Source: Nilaparvata lugens
Taxonomy: Eukaryota; Arthropoda; Insecta; Hemiptera; Delphacidae
Direction of reading: 5' to 3'
Length of the DNA: 64,000 nt
Assembly (NCBI RefSeq): GCF_014356525.2
Contig: NC_052505.1
Location: 2,538,759-2,602,758, forward strand
Shown here: in pieces, positions 45,407 to 56,897 of the stretch
Layout: each line of letters opens with the position of its first letter
Numbering within the stretch: the stretch's first letter is position 1
Program-made: the position numbers and the translations under genes
The notes under the pieces: model-generated
Told to the model about the DNA's origin: nothing
Database searches by the model: none
What the model saw: the letters and a program-made list of their open reading frames with translations, nothing else

Positions 45407-45639
45407 TCAGATGTCCATTTCCAGGAAGGGTATCGAGGATACTCTCTCCTCTGGTGAATAGAGAGAGCTGTATGCTGCAGATTCAGTTGTTGCATAAGAT
45501 GCAAAGAGTTTAACTTATAACTCTGAGTGGGAGGAGACTGTGAGAGGAGCTAGGCCAATGGCAGGCGTTCATGCCCTCGACCAATAGCAGTACTCGCCTA
45601 CTAGTATAAATTCTGCTGCTCTTGTATTTAGTTTTAGTT

Positions 45640-45782
45640 TATCAGAGATTGACAATGGTGTAACAACCGAAACCGGTCTTTCTTATTATCAATAAATCAG
45701 TGGTTTTTTGACAATTTCTTAGTCTTTTTCATTCAATATGAATAATTACCACAATATCAACTTCTCAACTACACAAAAAGTG
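45640..45782. mobile_element. Family P MITE, half copy just upstream of the second exon
   Basis: ATCAGAGATTGACAATGGTG, CGAAACCGGTCTTTC, TTTCTTAGTCTTTTTCATTC and CAACTTCTCAACTACACAAA. It ends about 130 bases before the exon acceptor. Confidence 0.7.
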
Positions 45783-45915
45783 TAACTAATAACTTGTTAA
45801 TATTTTCTCAAGGTGAACAATACACAGGAAGCTCAGAAGTAGCATTTTGTTTGTGTTTTCCAGTGGCACATGATGAGGAAAGTTTTAAAACCAGTATTTT
45901 TATGTTTTTTTGCAG

Positions 45916-46039
45916 GGGAACGAGTGGAATTGACATTGATTTACGTCGTGTTGACATCGACCAGTGTCCCCTCCCTCCTGGCAGCACCCAACTCAACATC
46001 TTTGCAGCCTCCGATAAGTGCAAGAAGAGAACTACTTAT
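45916..46039 (+). CDS. Next exon of the same GPR158-like receptor gene
   Basis: One base plus 41 complete codons, between a T-rich tract ending TTTTTTGCAG and a consensus donor GTAAGT at 46040. The first G completes the AA left by the 25077-25260 exon. The peptide then starts GTSGIDIDLRRVDIDQCP, continues through PLPPGSTQLNIFAASDKC, and ends in a basic KKRTTY. The Asp-rich IDIDLRRVDIDQC segment with two cysteines fits the end of the extracellular ligand-binding-like domain before the cysteine-rich linker of GPR158-type receptors (known from the family, recalled without a search). The exon ends in phase 0. I did not find the expected following cysteine-rich exon downstream, so it probably lies beyond 64000. 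Confidence 0.72.
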
Positions 46040-46512
46040 GTAAGTCCTTGAAAAAAATCCAATAATCCTTTTGACAGAATTCCTTTAATCACATATCCTT
46101 GAACCTTGTATTTATATTTTTCATATTTATTATTCATAGATGGAGCATATTTCTATCTCATTCACTAGAAAGGTTTCTATTTCATTCACAAGAACAGAAC
46201 CAGTTATAATAAGAGAGCTTTACCAAATCTAATATAATCGTTTGATAGAATTTCTTCAATCACATATCCTTCCTTAACTCTTGTATTCATATTGTTCATA
46301 TTTATTGCCCACCACTGATCTATATTTTCATATTTCATTGACCGAGCGAAGTGAGGAAAATTTTTGTGTGATATATATGAGGGAAAACACTGGACGGGAG
46401 TCAATAGAATTGATGGGAAGCAGTATGATAAGATGTAAAATGTTGGAGATATAAGATGATTCTTTTAGATGAATTGACAAACAAATACATACATCACAAA
46501 TAAGCTATAATA

Positions 46513-47342
46513 TTTATTGACCGAGCGAAGTCAGGTCCAAGATTCAAGTCGACGGTTTGGCATTTCTCTTTATGTTCATATGTTGCTCATTTACGGCGAA
46601 ACGCGGTAGTAGATTTCCATGAAATTTGACAGGTATGTTCCTTTTGAATTGTGCGTCGACGTATATTCAAGGTTTTTGGGAATTTTCCATTTCAAGGATA
46701 ATATAAAAGGGAAAGGAGCATCGTTCATATGCCAATATTAGAGTAAAAATCAGACTATAAAACTATTCTTCATAAATCAGCTGTGGACTATCTATAATAC
46801 CACAGAATAGGTACAGAAAGGAAACTTGTAATCAATCGCCTATCCAACCAATGCTTTTTACATGACGCCAATACTGAACACGTCACGTGACCTTGGGAAG
46901 CTCCAATCCTGGTCTTCTGATTGGCTCGTGGCAGTGAACGAGATCAATTGATCCGGATCAATAGAGTGATCCGAACCTACCATCAATACTATTACAATGC
47001 GGCGCTTCCTAACAAGATGGCGGATTTTAGCGTCAGGATACTAGCCAAGTTTCCATACTGTATGTATACTGTGATAATACTACCCGTTCAAAAACATCAA
47101 ACATCTTGAAAATGTATCTTCCCATCAACATTGAAGACAGTTGCAGCCAGACGTGATAACATCGGTCCCACTCACATTCCGGGACGACACGTCACGGTAC
47201 GATAGGACAGAAAGCTCTATGTTTATTTAGGATTCTTTCTAGACATTTTAAATTAATATATTATTCATTAATTTTCAATAAAACATAACAACAGGTCAAT
47301 GTAACTTACTGAGCGCGAGATCTACTGTTCACAGAACTACTA
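46513..47342 (+). mobile_element. Family H2 Helitron-like element, longest copy
   Basis: Starts TTGACCGAGCGAAGTCAGGT after A and ends GTTCACAGAACTACTAG before T. It shares GTTGCAGCCAGACGTGATAA and GACGACACGTCACGGTACGA with the 61956 copy. It has about 260 extra bases (46800-47060) with CATGACGCC and GGATTTTAGCGTCAGG that the other copies lack. No protein domain. Confidence 0.55.
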
Positions 47343-47532
47343 GTTCACTACAAAGGTTTCTATTCCATTCACAAGCAGAGAACCACTAATGTAAGAGATT
47401 TACCAAAACAGATAATCTTTTGATCGAATAATTTCCCCAATTACATATCCTTGTCTTGATATTTAGTATATTCATTGTTCATCGCTAGACTATATCAATT
47501 TCCTATTCACTTCGGAAGTTTCTATTTAATTC

Positions 47533-47642
47533 AACCTAACCCAACCTAACCTAACCCAACCTAACCTAACCCAACCTAACCTAACCTAACCTAACCTAAC
47601 CCAACCTAACCTAACCTAACCCAACCTAACCTAACCTAACCT
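47533..47642 (-). repeat. Interstitial telomeric-type array (TTAGG)n with TTGGG variants
   Basis: About 110 bases of CCTAA repeats on the plus strand, interspersed with CCCAA. The order CCCAA-CCTAA-CCTAA recurs as a 15-base pattern near both ends. TTAGG is the ancestral insect telomere repeat. Confidence 0.9.
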
Positions 47643-48890
47643 ACTTATGATGTAGCACGACACTAGTAACCTCTTTCCGTATTCCGAATATCAACCGAAT
47701 GTGGCACATTCGCATTTTTCATGTAATCCATGCATACATCATGGATTTTTGCAAAAATGATCGAAAATTAGAAACGCTCAAACTGTAAGGAATGATAGCA
47801 CTTGACAAGAGACACAATAATATGTCATTACTTCGGCGAAATTCACTTCTATTCTTGAGTTTTAACCTTCCGGTAGTCGCGCCCTTCTCAATCACACGAG
47901 CAGTCGCGTGTTGTATTTTGTACAACATCCAATTTTACAAGTGTTATGTACTCTGTCTACTGTCAAAACATATTGATTAATTGTATAATTACTTTTTCCA
48001 TCTTCTTGGATTATTTTACGCCTATGAACATTTGGATTATTACCATTTCATAGCCCAATAAGGTACATCAAGCAAAGCCATCAATTCTGTGTTATTGGTT
48101 CGTTTACAGTCCCCGTAAACAGTCTTTCCGTATCTTATGCACAGTCGCGACTAAATGGCACCTAAAGACTGAACCATTGCTCGGTTGATACTGCAACTCA
48201 GTGGAGTGATGGGGGAAAGTTTTGGAATGCATAGGTGACTCATTCACTGACAAAAACGTTTTGACGTTTAGAATTTTAACATGAGTATAATTTGTGGATT
48301 CAAGTGAATTTTCTTTGTGATTGTGAAGGAAGATTTTTGTTCTGATTTGTATTTTGAAATTAATTAATCAGATAAATTCAATATTATTGTAGTAAATACA
48401 TTTTTGGGACTCGAAATAGTGTGTGAATTAAGTTATCATTTACATAACCTCTAGACTGTGTATTCCAAATTAAGGTTTAAAGCAGTTTTGGGCGAATGCC
48501 TGTTGTTTTTGCCTTTATTGTATCTATTGTCTATGAATAAATGAAATGAAAAAACCCATTCAATAGGTTTGAGCAGCAAAATAACTGACACTGTTGTACT
48601 TTTTACAACAGCGCGACTGTCGGAAAGTTAAGTGAACGACTTATTGCATTGTAGAATATAAATGAGATGCACAGTTTGGAGTCTATAGTGTAATGTTGAA
48701 GAAGTCTCTGCCTTGACTTATTGTCAGTGACTGTCGCTTGGGGAGGTTTGGGGGTTATATTGTTGGGGGGGGGGTCGAACTGGACCCTGGACAGTTTCTA
48801 TTCGGCTACTGTCACTTATGTAGAGCATTCCCAGCCATATATTTTATCTTGTGGCCGCTTTTTTACCTTCAGCATCCGTTTATCGTGAGC
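47643..48890. other. No recognised gene
   Basis: Overlapping short open stretches near 47719-47980 on both strands lack a domain. A retroposon-like tail (TGTCTATGAATAAATGAAAT) ends near 48550, and a G9 run is at about 48764. Confidence 0.4.
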
Positions 48891-49684
48891 TGCCAAAATC
48901 TTTCATGCAAAGTGTGAGAGTGGAAGAGAAAGAGATTGTGAGAGAGTGAGAGACAGAGAGGGAGAAAATGAGAGAGATTGACGGAGAGTGAGGGAGAGTG
49001 AGAGGTACAGAGAGGGAGAGAATGAGAGTGAGAGACAGTGAGAGAGTTACAGAGAGATAGGGAGAGAAAGTGAGAGATTCTTTCTTCCTTTTTATTGAGA
49101 GAGAGAAAGAGTGAGTGAATGAGTAAGAGAGATAGAGAGAGTGAGAAAGAGTGATTGTGAGACAGAAGCATGTTCATGCAGCTTTCATGCAAAGTGCGAG
49201 AGAGAGAGAGGGTGAGAGGGAGATTAAGTGAGAGAGAGTCAGAGAGTGTGTGAGAGAGTGTGTGAGAGTGAGTGAGAAGCATGTACACGCAGCTTTCATG
49301 CAAAGTGCGAGAGAGAGAGGACGAGAGTGACTCGAGAGAGAGGACGAGAGACAGAAGCATGTTCATGCAGCTTTCATGCAAAGTGCGAGAGAGAGAGAGG
49401 GTGAGAGGGAGATTAAGTGAGAGAGAGTCAGAGAGTGTGTGAGAGAGTGTGTGAGAGTGAGTGAGAAGCATGTAAACGAAGCTTTCATGCAAAGTGCGTG
49501 AGAGAGATATTATGATAGAGTGAGATAGTAAGATAGAGTGAGAGAAAAATAGACAGAGAAAGATAGACAGAGAAAGAGTCAGAGAGTGAGTGTGTGAGAG
49601 AGAAAGAGAGTGAGTGAGAGAGATTGAGAGTGAGAGAGAGTGAGAGAGAAGCTGGTTCATGCAGCTCTCATGCAAAGTGCGAGA

Positions 49685-49985
49685 GATTGATTGATTGATT
49701 GATAGATTGATTGAGTACTTTATTTATGTAGATTACAATATATACTGGCTTATAAATTATATACAATAACTTACAATACAGCAAAATTTTAGATGAATTT
49801 ACATAATAAAGACTAAGAAAATAATTATTGAACTGTATATGATATGATAAAGAAATTTGTAATATAATAACTATAGATAATAATTATATTGTTATGCATC
49901 TACATAAATTGGCGGAGCTTTGGACATATCAATGTCCATTCTTCGGAAAGAATATTAAAAATATCCTCCCCACCAACTCTCTACC
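49685..49985 (-). mobile_element. Family L retroposon in the GA array, copy 1
   Basis: Starts with GATTGATTGATTGAT tail, GAGTACTTTATTTATGTAGA, and ends CCACCAACTCTCTACCA. Mirror of 20765-21058. Confidence 0.7.
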
Positions 49986-50345
49986 AAAAGTGACAGTGAG
50001 TGAGACAAAGAGAGATAGTAAGAGAGTGAGAGAGAGTGTGAGAGAGACGCACGTTAATGCAGCTTTCATGCTAAGTGCGAGAGAGAGAGTGACAGAGAGT
50101 GAGAGAAAGAGAGATGGTAAGAGAGTGAGAGAGAGAAAATGTCTGAGAGAGACGCATGTTAATGCAGCTTTCATCCTAAGTGCGAGAGAGAGAGAGAGTG
50201 ACAGAGAGTGAGAGAAAGAGAGATAGTACGAGAGTGAGAGAGAGTGATAGTTAGAGAGTGAGTGATATAGAGTGATGGAGAGATAAAGAGAGTGGGAAGC
50301 ATTTACACGCACCTTTCATGCAAAGTACCAAATTAGATTGGATTA

Positions 50346-50510
50346 AGGTGCGTACAGATATACGCGCCGCGAGCATGAGCAATTCACTTTTAATCATCTG
50401 ACTATTTCTGTATTCTTACAGAAACGGTAAGATACAGATATAAAATGCTTGGCATCAGCTGATTAAAAGTGAATTGCTCATGTTCGCGGCGCGTATATCT
50501 GTACGCACCC
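50346..50510. mobile_element. PIF/Harbinger-like palindromic MITE, 165 bp
   Basis: AGGTGCGTACAGATATACGC to GCGTATATCTGTACGCACCC, with TTA at 50343-50345 and 50511-50513. Near-perfect mirror arms of ~60 bases. Confidence 0.85.
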
Positions 50511-50756
50511 TTAGATTAGATTTCTCTATTTATGTATGTTACAATATTTACGAGAGATTAGATTAGATTAGATTAGAGAGAGAGAAAGAGAGACTCTCAT
50601 GAAATCGAAGCTTCCATGCAAAGTGCGTGGGAGAAAGATTGAGAGTGTGAGAGAGAGAAGCATGTACACACAGCTTTCATACAAAGTGCAAGAGAGAGAT
50701 AAAGATAGACTCGCACATAAACGAAGCTTCCATGCAAAGTGTGTGAGAGAAAGATT

Positions 50757-51055
50757 GAGATTGATTGATTGAGTAGGTACTTTATTTATGTAGATTACAA
50801 TTATATATACTGGCTTATACACTAATATACAATAGCTTACAATACAGCAAAATTATAGATGAATTTACATAATATAGACTAAGAAAATAATTATTGAACT
50901 GTATATGATATGAAAAAGTAATTTGTAATATAATAACTATAGATAATAATTATATTGTTATGCATCTACATGAATTGGCGGAGCTTTGGACATATCAATG
51001 TCCATTCTTCGGAAAGAATATTAAAAATATCCTCCCCACTAACTCTCTACCAAAA
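50757..51055 (-). mobile_element. Family L retroposon in the GA array, copy 2
   Basis: ATTGATTGATTGAGTAGGTA tail, AATTATATATACTGGCTTAT, and the end CCCACTAACTCTCTACCA. Confidence 0.7.
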
Positions 51056-51644
51056 CGTTAATTTAATTAATTAAACTGAGGATTTATTTATTAATGGAAA
51101 TATTGTAAAAGTTTTAATTAATATGAATATTTAAGAGAAAAAAAAACAGAAAATTGATAGAGTAAAATAATTATATAGGTAGATAAGATCAAATTATTGA
51201 TTAATAAAATGAAGTAGGCTGAAAGTAGATCAGGGTAATCAACTTTCAGTAATATACAGCAGTATGCAGTGGATAATTGAAATAACATGAGTTTATATAA
51301 TATAAATACTGTATATACAATTCTTCTATAACAGGTTTAGAGGTTTTTATTTGTGGGATGGGTGGGGGATGGTTGTCATGTGATTGTTCTAGAGCCGCTC
51401 TAGAGCCTAGGGTTCTTGTGAGAGAGTGAGAGAGAGAAGCCTGTACACGCAGCATTCATACAAAGTGCGAGAGAGAGATAGTATGATAGAATGAGAGAGA
51501 GATAGACAGAGAAAGATGGAGTGAGAAAGAGAGTGAGTGAGATGAAGCGAGAGTGAGGAGAGAGTGTGTGTGAGAGAGAGGGAGGGACATTTCATGCAAA
51601 GTGCGTAAGAGAGATAGTATGATAGAGTGAGAGAGAGTTTAACA

Positions 51645-51936
51645 GAGATTGATTGATTGATTGAGTACTTTATTTATGTAGATTACAATATATACTGGCT
51701 TATACACTTATATACAATAGCTTACAATACAGCAAAATTAAAGATGAATTTACATAATATAGACTAAGAAAATAATTATTGAACTGTATATGATATGAAA
51801 AAGTAATTTGTAATTTAATAACTATAGATAATTATATTGTCATGCATCTACATAAATTGGCGGAGATTTGGACATATCAATGTCCATTCTTCGGAAAGAA
51901 TATTAAAAATATCCTCCCCACTAACTCTCTACCAAA
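51645..51936 (-). mobile_element. Family L retroposon in the GA array, copy 3
   Basis: GATTGATTGATTGAGTACTT to CCACTAACTCTCTACCA, then GA repeats resume. Confidence 0.7.
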
Positions 51937-52110
51937 GAGTGAGAGAGATAGGCTGAGAGAGAGAGTGAGATAGAGTGAGAGAGAGGAGGGAGTATGTGTG
52001 AGAGAAAGAGAGAGACATGTACATGCAGCTTTCATGCAAAGTGTGAGAGAGAGATGCATGTTCATCCAGCGACCTTCCATGCAAAGTGCGAGAGAGAGTC
52101 CCATGAACAC

Positions 52111-52688
52111 TGTCTTTGTTGTCTGGTGTGAAACGCCAAATGATATTACCGCCATTCCCAGCTGCGAGTCCTTTTTCAAGCCGCCCTGGTCTGTTCTTTA
52201 CCGAATATATATAATGTATTCTTTTCAGTCGTCTCCGACAGAGCCCAGACATGTCAGGCCGAAATTGTGTTAGGCGATGCAATGTCCCTTCTTTAGAATT
52301 CCACAGCACTCATAGATTTGGTAGCAAGATGCACGTATGGTCTGCGTAGAGAAAATTGAAATAGTAAGAAAAGATGTATGTTTAACAAGATGCATGTATG
52401 GTAAACATTGAAGAGATTTAAATCGTGAAAAAATTGAAATCGTGAGAAAAAATTGAAATCATATACGTGAAGATTGTGTGAGTAGGTTGGAATATGTTGC
52501 TATTATTCCTGCATGTTTGCAATTATTTGGCATTCATTGGTTTAAGGTGTCGCTCCGACGCTGCCACTAGACGAATGGAATAAAATTATGTGATAAGCAG
52601 GGAGTACAGAATGTAATGAGATTATAGAATGTGATGAGATTATAGAATATAATAATATTATAGAATATAATAATATCATAGAATATAA
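52111..52688. other. No recognised gene
   Basis: A short tandem AATTGAAATCGTGA-type run near 52415-52460 and AGAATATAATAATAT repeats at 52625-52690, which form the target of the next Helitron. Confidence 0.4.
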
Positions 52689-53313
52689 TCTATTTATATA
52701 AAATCGAAATGGTACTCACTCACTCACTCGCAGAACTAAAAATCTACTGCACCAAAAACGTTCAAATTTGGTAGGTATGTTCAGTTGGCCCTTTAGAGGC
52801 GCACTGAGAAATCTTTAGGCAATATTTCAACTCTAAGGGTGGTTTTTAAGGGTTTAAAGTTCGTCTTTTAGCATGTATATTCTTCTTATTCTCTTAATTA
52901 TAATTGAAAAATGTCCATAGCATATTATGTTACCATAGAACTATAATCTAGAAAGAGTACCTCTTCGAAACAGTTGTTAACTGGTTACTAAATTGATATT
53001 TTTTTCAGGTTGGCATTAAGTTGAGTTGACTTTGTTAGGTTGGCACCAAGTTGAGGATTGAAATGCATTTATCGCGGAAAAATTGATTGGGCACTGCTAC
53101 TTCAATCAGAGCTATTCCTGGGAATATTATATTAGGCCTACTGGCCGTCAGGCTCGCTTCGCTCGCCATATCCGTTTAGTCTGGACCCCTGACTGGATCG
53201 TTCTAAAAAATGATAAAAATGCTCAAATGAAAAATGCTGATCTCATTCTTGGACGATTCAGTCGGGGGTCCTGGCTAGACGGATACGGCGAGTGAAGCGA
53301 GCCTGACGACTAG
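52689..53313 (+). mobile_element. Non-autonomous Helitron (family H1), copy 1
   Basis: Starts TC (TCTATTTATATAAAATCGAA) after A, carries CACTCACTCACTCGC, GTTCAAATTTGGTAGGTATG and TTTATCGCGGAAAAATTGAT, and ends CGAGCCTGACGACTAG before T. Long inverted blocks GGCTCGCTTCGCTCGCC and its mirror fold the last ~180 bases. No helicase is encoded. Confidence 0.8.
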
Positions 53314-54091
53314 TATAATAATATTCCTAGAGATGTCCTAGAAATTTCTACCACTCAAATGCTTTTCGTCATAATAAACACCCAACTCAAATGATATTCC
53401 AAGAGATGTATTTACACTGACACATCTTAATAAATGATGATTAAAGTTAATAAATGATTAGAGACAGTTGTTGATCAAGATGAGGTGAGACTTATTTTCC
53501 TGTCTAACCAAGAAATAACCCTCTCTCCTCCATCTCAGAAGCCAGGTACTCGCTCACAAGATGGGATAAAAAGCTATTTGAATCCTGTTCAAAGTCGTCA
53601 ACTTTGAACAGAACTTTTCAAAAGAAGCTGATTAAACAAAATTCAAATACAAGATTACAAAATCCCCATTTTGTTTGTGAGTAAACTTCGGCCTTGCAAG
53701 TTGTCCGTGGACATTATCCACGTGCTCTACCCTTCCGAGATTTATTTATCTATCATCCACGAGATGACTAACTTATTTTCAAAGAGAATTTCAAAATTAA
53801 ATGGAAATGCATGGAAAGTAATCAGGGAATGGGGAGAAACATCGGCCACCCCTTGGAAGGAGATTAATTTTCTCTTGTCACCTTTATGGGATGAAAGGTC
53901 TTGAAATGTTTGTCATAAGTCATTACAAAATCTAGAGTGGTTCAATCAAGGGAGATGATTGATATGGTTAATTGAGGGGAGCTGTGATCTGACTAATCTG
54001 CCCCAAATTGTAGATAATCCTGAAACGATTAGATCTATTCAACGCTTTTGATCTGTGACTCTTAAATTCAGTTGAAAAGGTAAGAGAAAGG
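53314..54091. other. Apparently single-copy intronic or intergenic DNA
   Basis: An open stretch at 53671-53904 (starts MFVSKLRPCKLSVDI) has no recognised domain and no clear splice context. Nothing else is seen. Confidence 0.35.
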
Positions 54092-54313
54092 ACTATAGTG
54101 AGGTCCACGTTATAATGGCAGTGGATAAAGATAGAAAAACAGTGTTGCCTTACCTCTGCCTTGATTGATTTATATTTCTACATTGTCATTAACAGATTTG
54201 GCATCGTTGCAAAGCTAGAAAAGGATAGTACTATCTGCTTGGTCGAATGATAGACAAGGATAGCAACATCAAAGTTAATCAAATACTGTAATTATAACGT
54301 GGATCTCATTATA
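54092..54313 (+). mobile_element. Family T MITE with internal deletion
   Basis: CTATAGTGAGGTCCACGTTA at the left, AATTATAACGTGGATCTCAT at the right, 222 bases. The middle of the element is missing. Confidence 0.7.
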
Positions 54314-54541
54314 ACCACTTTTATAACTTTGATGATACAGAAAATCTTTAAAAGAAATTTATCAATGATGTTGATGATGGTTATGATGATGATGATTATG
54401 ACAATGATGGAAATGACTTCTTTTCTGCGCACCTCCAATTATAATCAGAAAAATATACAGATGAATGCAATATATTTATCAGCAATTGAATTTCTTTCAG
54501 TTCTCGAGTCAAGTAATTTTCTCTCTAGTAATCGAATATGG

Positions 54542-54775
54542 TATATAATGAGGTCCTTGTTATAATGGCAGTGGAGAAAGAAGGGAGAACAGCGATGCCG
54601 ATTTTCCTCCCTGCTACTGCCTTCAATGGAAGATAGCAGATATCTGATGTAAAATTGCCTGTCCATTCTTGTTTGGAATAATCAATCACTCATTCATCAA
54701 GAGGATATACTTTTGAAAATGAAAATGACAAACTTTTATCATTGAGATCGGATATTTTGTTACTCTCATTACAGT
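54542..54775 (+). mobile_element. Family T MITE, left part
   Basis: ATAATGAGGTCCTTGTTATA, GGAGAACAGCGATGCCG and GATCGGATATTTTGTTACTC. It is followed by a TTCTATAATTTCATTACA tandem (54780-54870) next to the next Helitron. Confidence 0.6.
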
Positions 54776-54876
54776 CTACAATCTCAATACATTCTTTAAT
54801 CTCATTACATTCTATAATTTCATTACATTCTATAATTTCATTACATTCTATAATTTCATTACATTGTAAAATATTA

Positions 54877-55505
54877 CTAGCCGTTAGGCTCGCTTCGCTC
54901 GCCATGTCCGTTTAGCCAGACGTTTAGTGCATTTTTCATTTGTAGGAGGATCATATGTTAGGACGATCCAGTCGGGGGTCCAGACTAAACGGATATGGAG
55001 AGCGAAGCGAGCCTGACAAGTAGTGATAGAATATTCCTAGGAATAGCTATGATTGAAGTAGCAGTACCCAATCAATTTTTCCGCGATAAATGCATTTCAA
55101 TCTTCAACTTGGTGCCAACCTGACAAAGTCGACTCAACTTAATGCCAACATGACAAAATTATTGATAATTTAGTTACCAGTTAACAACTGTCTCGAAGAG
55201 ATACTCTCTTTAGATTATAGTTCTATATTAACGTATGGATTGGACATTTTTTAATTATGATTAAAAGAATAAGAAGAATATACATGCTAAAAGACGAACT
55301 TTAAACCCTTAAAAACCACCCTAAGAGTTGAAATATTGACAAAAGATTTCTTAGTGCGCCTCTAAAGGGCCAACTGAACATACCTACCAAATTTGAACGT
55401 TTTTGGTCCGGTAGATTTTTAGTTCTTCGAGTGAGTGAGTGAGTGAGTGAGTGAGTGAATGAGTCAGTCAGTGAGTGAGTGCCATTTCGCTTTTATATTT
55501 ATAGA
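54877..55505 (-). mobile_element. Non-autonomous Helitron (family H1), copy 2
   Basis: On the minus strand starts TCTATAAATATAAAAGCGAA after A (55506 is T on the plus strand) and ends CCTAACGGCTAG at 54877 before T. Contains expanded GAGT repeats at 55428-55482, the 5' subterminal microsatellite of the family. Confidence 0.8.
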
Positions 55506-55941
55506 TTAATGTGTATTATGCCAAGCAACAATACTGGTTTCCGTTATTAGAGGTTTCAATGTGATAAGAAGGGTTCGATCAATCTTTGATGCAGAGAAGA
55601 ATATTAACTTATGCACGTACAGGATAGAAAATTTACGCATCTTCACTTCTGAACTACTGGACTGATTAACATGAAATTTTGCATATCGATTCCTACTTTA
55701 TCGAGGATGGCCTACTTCGAATTCATCAAGATTTCAGTAGGTCAAGTTTTCAGTTTCTCAAGTTTCCATACAGACCCTTGTGGGTTACCTTAAAGTATGC
55801 AAATAACAAATATGACGAATTTCATTTTACCGTCAATCAACAGCCTCTTAATAAAGACTGGACACAACAGGATCTCGCGATTTTACAAAAATAGTTTAGA
55901 ATTATTTCATGCTCTAGGAGCTCAGGAATTGCTTTATTCCT

Positions 55942-56897
55942 TCTATAGTGAGGTCCACGTTATAATGGCAGTGGAGAAAGATAGCAGAAGAAAGTTGCCG
56001 ATCCTCTGTCTTGTCAAAGCCTTCTACGGTAGCAGATACAGGTTTGTTGATGTAATATTGAATGTTCATCCTCGTTTGAAATAATCAATTATATTTTATC
56101 AAGCAAGAAATTATATTTTTCAATAATTTCATGATGAGTTCTCATAACAAGGATGAGATACTTTTGTTAATTGATTATCAATTCTACATTGTTAAAGGAC
56201 GATCTGACAACAGAGCGAAGCGAGAAAGAAATTGAAATTGAAATTAAAATTTATTCTTCCAAAAAATACATTAAATTACAATATATTACAATGTATAACT
56301 GAAAATGGTGGAAAATTATTGCTTCAAACAACCCCTGAGTTACTACAGTGTGGGGTCGTTCATGTTTCATATGCATTTTTTATTCTCTTGAATATTATGG
56401 TTACATTGTTAAACAAATATAAGAATTAAACAAAAATAAAACAGCAGAGCTCTGCATGGATAGAAACTTGAATATAAACTATAAATATAATGCCTTCAAT
56501 ATGAAGAGTAAATATGATCAGATCCAGTACTAGAAACTATCAAGTTAAAATCTGAACAATAATGAGAGAGAATGCCAAATAAAACTGAAATTAGATAAAG
56601 CTATGAAATATAAGAAATACATTTAGCTGAATTGAACTCTTGAGCTTAAATAATGCAATCTGGTAATTTGAGTGTGTTGAAATGCCATACATACATAATA
56701 AAATTACTAAATTAATCTACTGAGATAAAATTTATTGAAACAATGTTTCCACTTAGATAGAGGTATCCAAGAGATATTCAAGAGGTATCCAAGAGGTATT
56801 CCAAGAGATAGAGGTATCCACTTTGTTTAATGATAGACAAGGATAGCAATACCATTGCTAATCAAACACTGCCATTATAACGTGAACCTCACTATAG
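55942..56897 (+). mobile_element. Family T MITE split by a ~590-bp retroposon-like insertion
   Basis: The left part 55942-56229 ends CAGAGCGAAGCGAGAAAG; the right part 56819-56897 resumes CACTTTGTTTAATGATAGAC and ends CGTGAACCTCACTATAG. The insertion 56230-56818 starts with AAATTG repeats next to AAAATTTATTCTTCC, resembling a retroposon tail in minus orientation. Near its other end GATAGAGGTATCCAAGAG-like words repeat several times. Confidence 0.65.

Larger units (their letters stand above)
25261..45915 (+). other. Large intron of the GPR158-like gene
   Basis: Bounded by GTGAGT and TTTTTTGCAG, phase 2, about 20.7 kb. Its contents are almost entirely transposon-derived: three microsatellite-centred elements with a tandem neighbour, a LINE 3' end, two truncated SINEs and one nearly complete one, MITEs, and CT/CA arrays, annotated separately. 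I saw no additional conserved exon inside it. Skipped alternative exons cannot be excluded by eye. Confidence 0.7.
48891..52110 (-). repeat. GA-rich satellite-like array with a TTTCATGCAAAGTGCGAGAG motif
   Basis: Long GA/GAGT-rich tracts are punctuated by 16 copies or variants of CATGCAAAGTGCGAG, for example at 48901, 49182, 49291, 49370, 49481, 49661, 50066, 50168, 50317, 50609, 50672, 50731, 51444, 51589, 52031 and 52075. Units 49195-49268 and 49382-49466 are near-identical over ~75 bases. The antisense 268-residue open frame is Leu/Ser low complexity, not a gene. Three family L retroposons and one MITE lie inside. Confidence 0.8.

Noticed and set aside
47533..47642. A chromosome end
   Set aside because: Non-telomeric sequence continues on both sides, so the array is interstitial.
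48869..49675. 268-residue Leu/Ser-rich minus-strand open frame, the second longest in the window
   Set aside because: It is the antisense of a GA satellite; composition and repeats explain the lack of stops.
53671..53904. A small host gene (77 residues)
   Set aside because: No domain, no homology that I recognise and no splice or promoter context; reported only as unassigned DNA.
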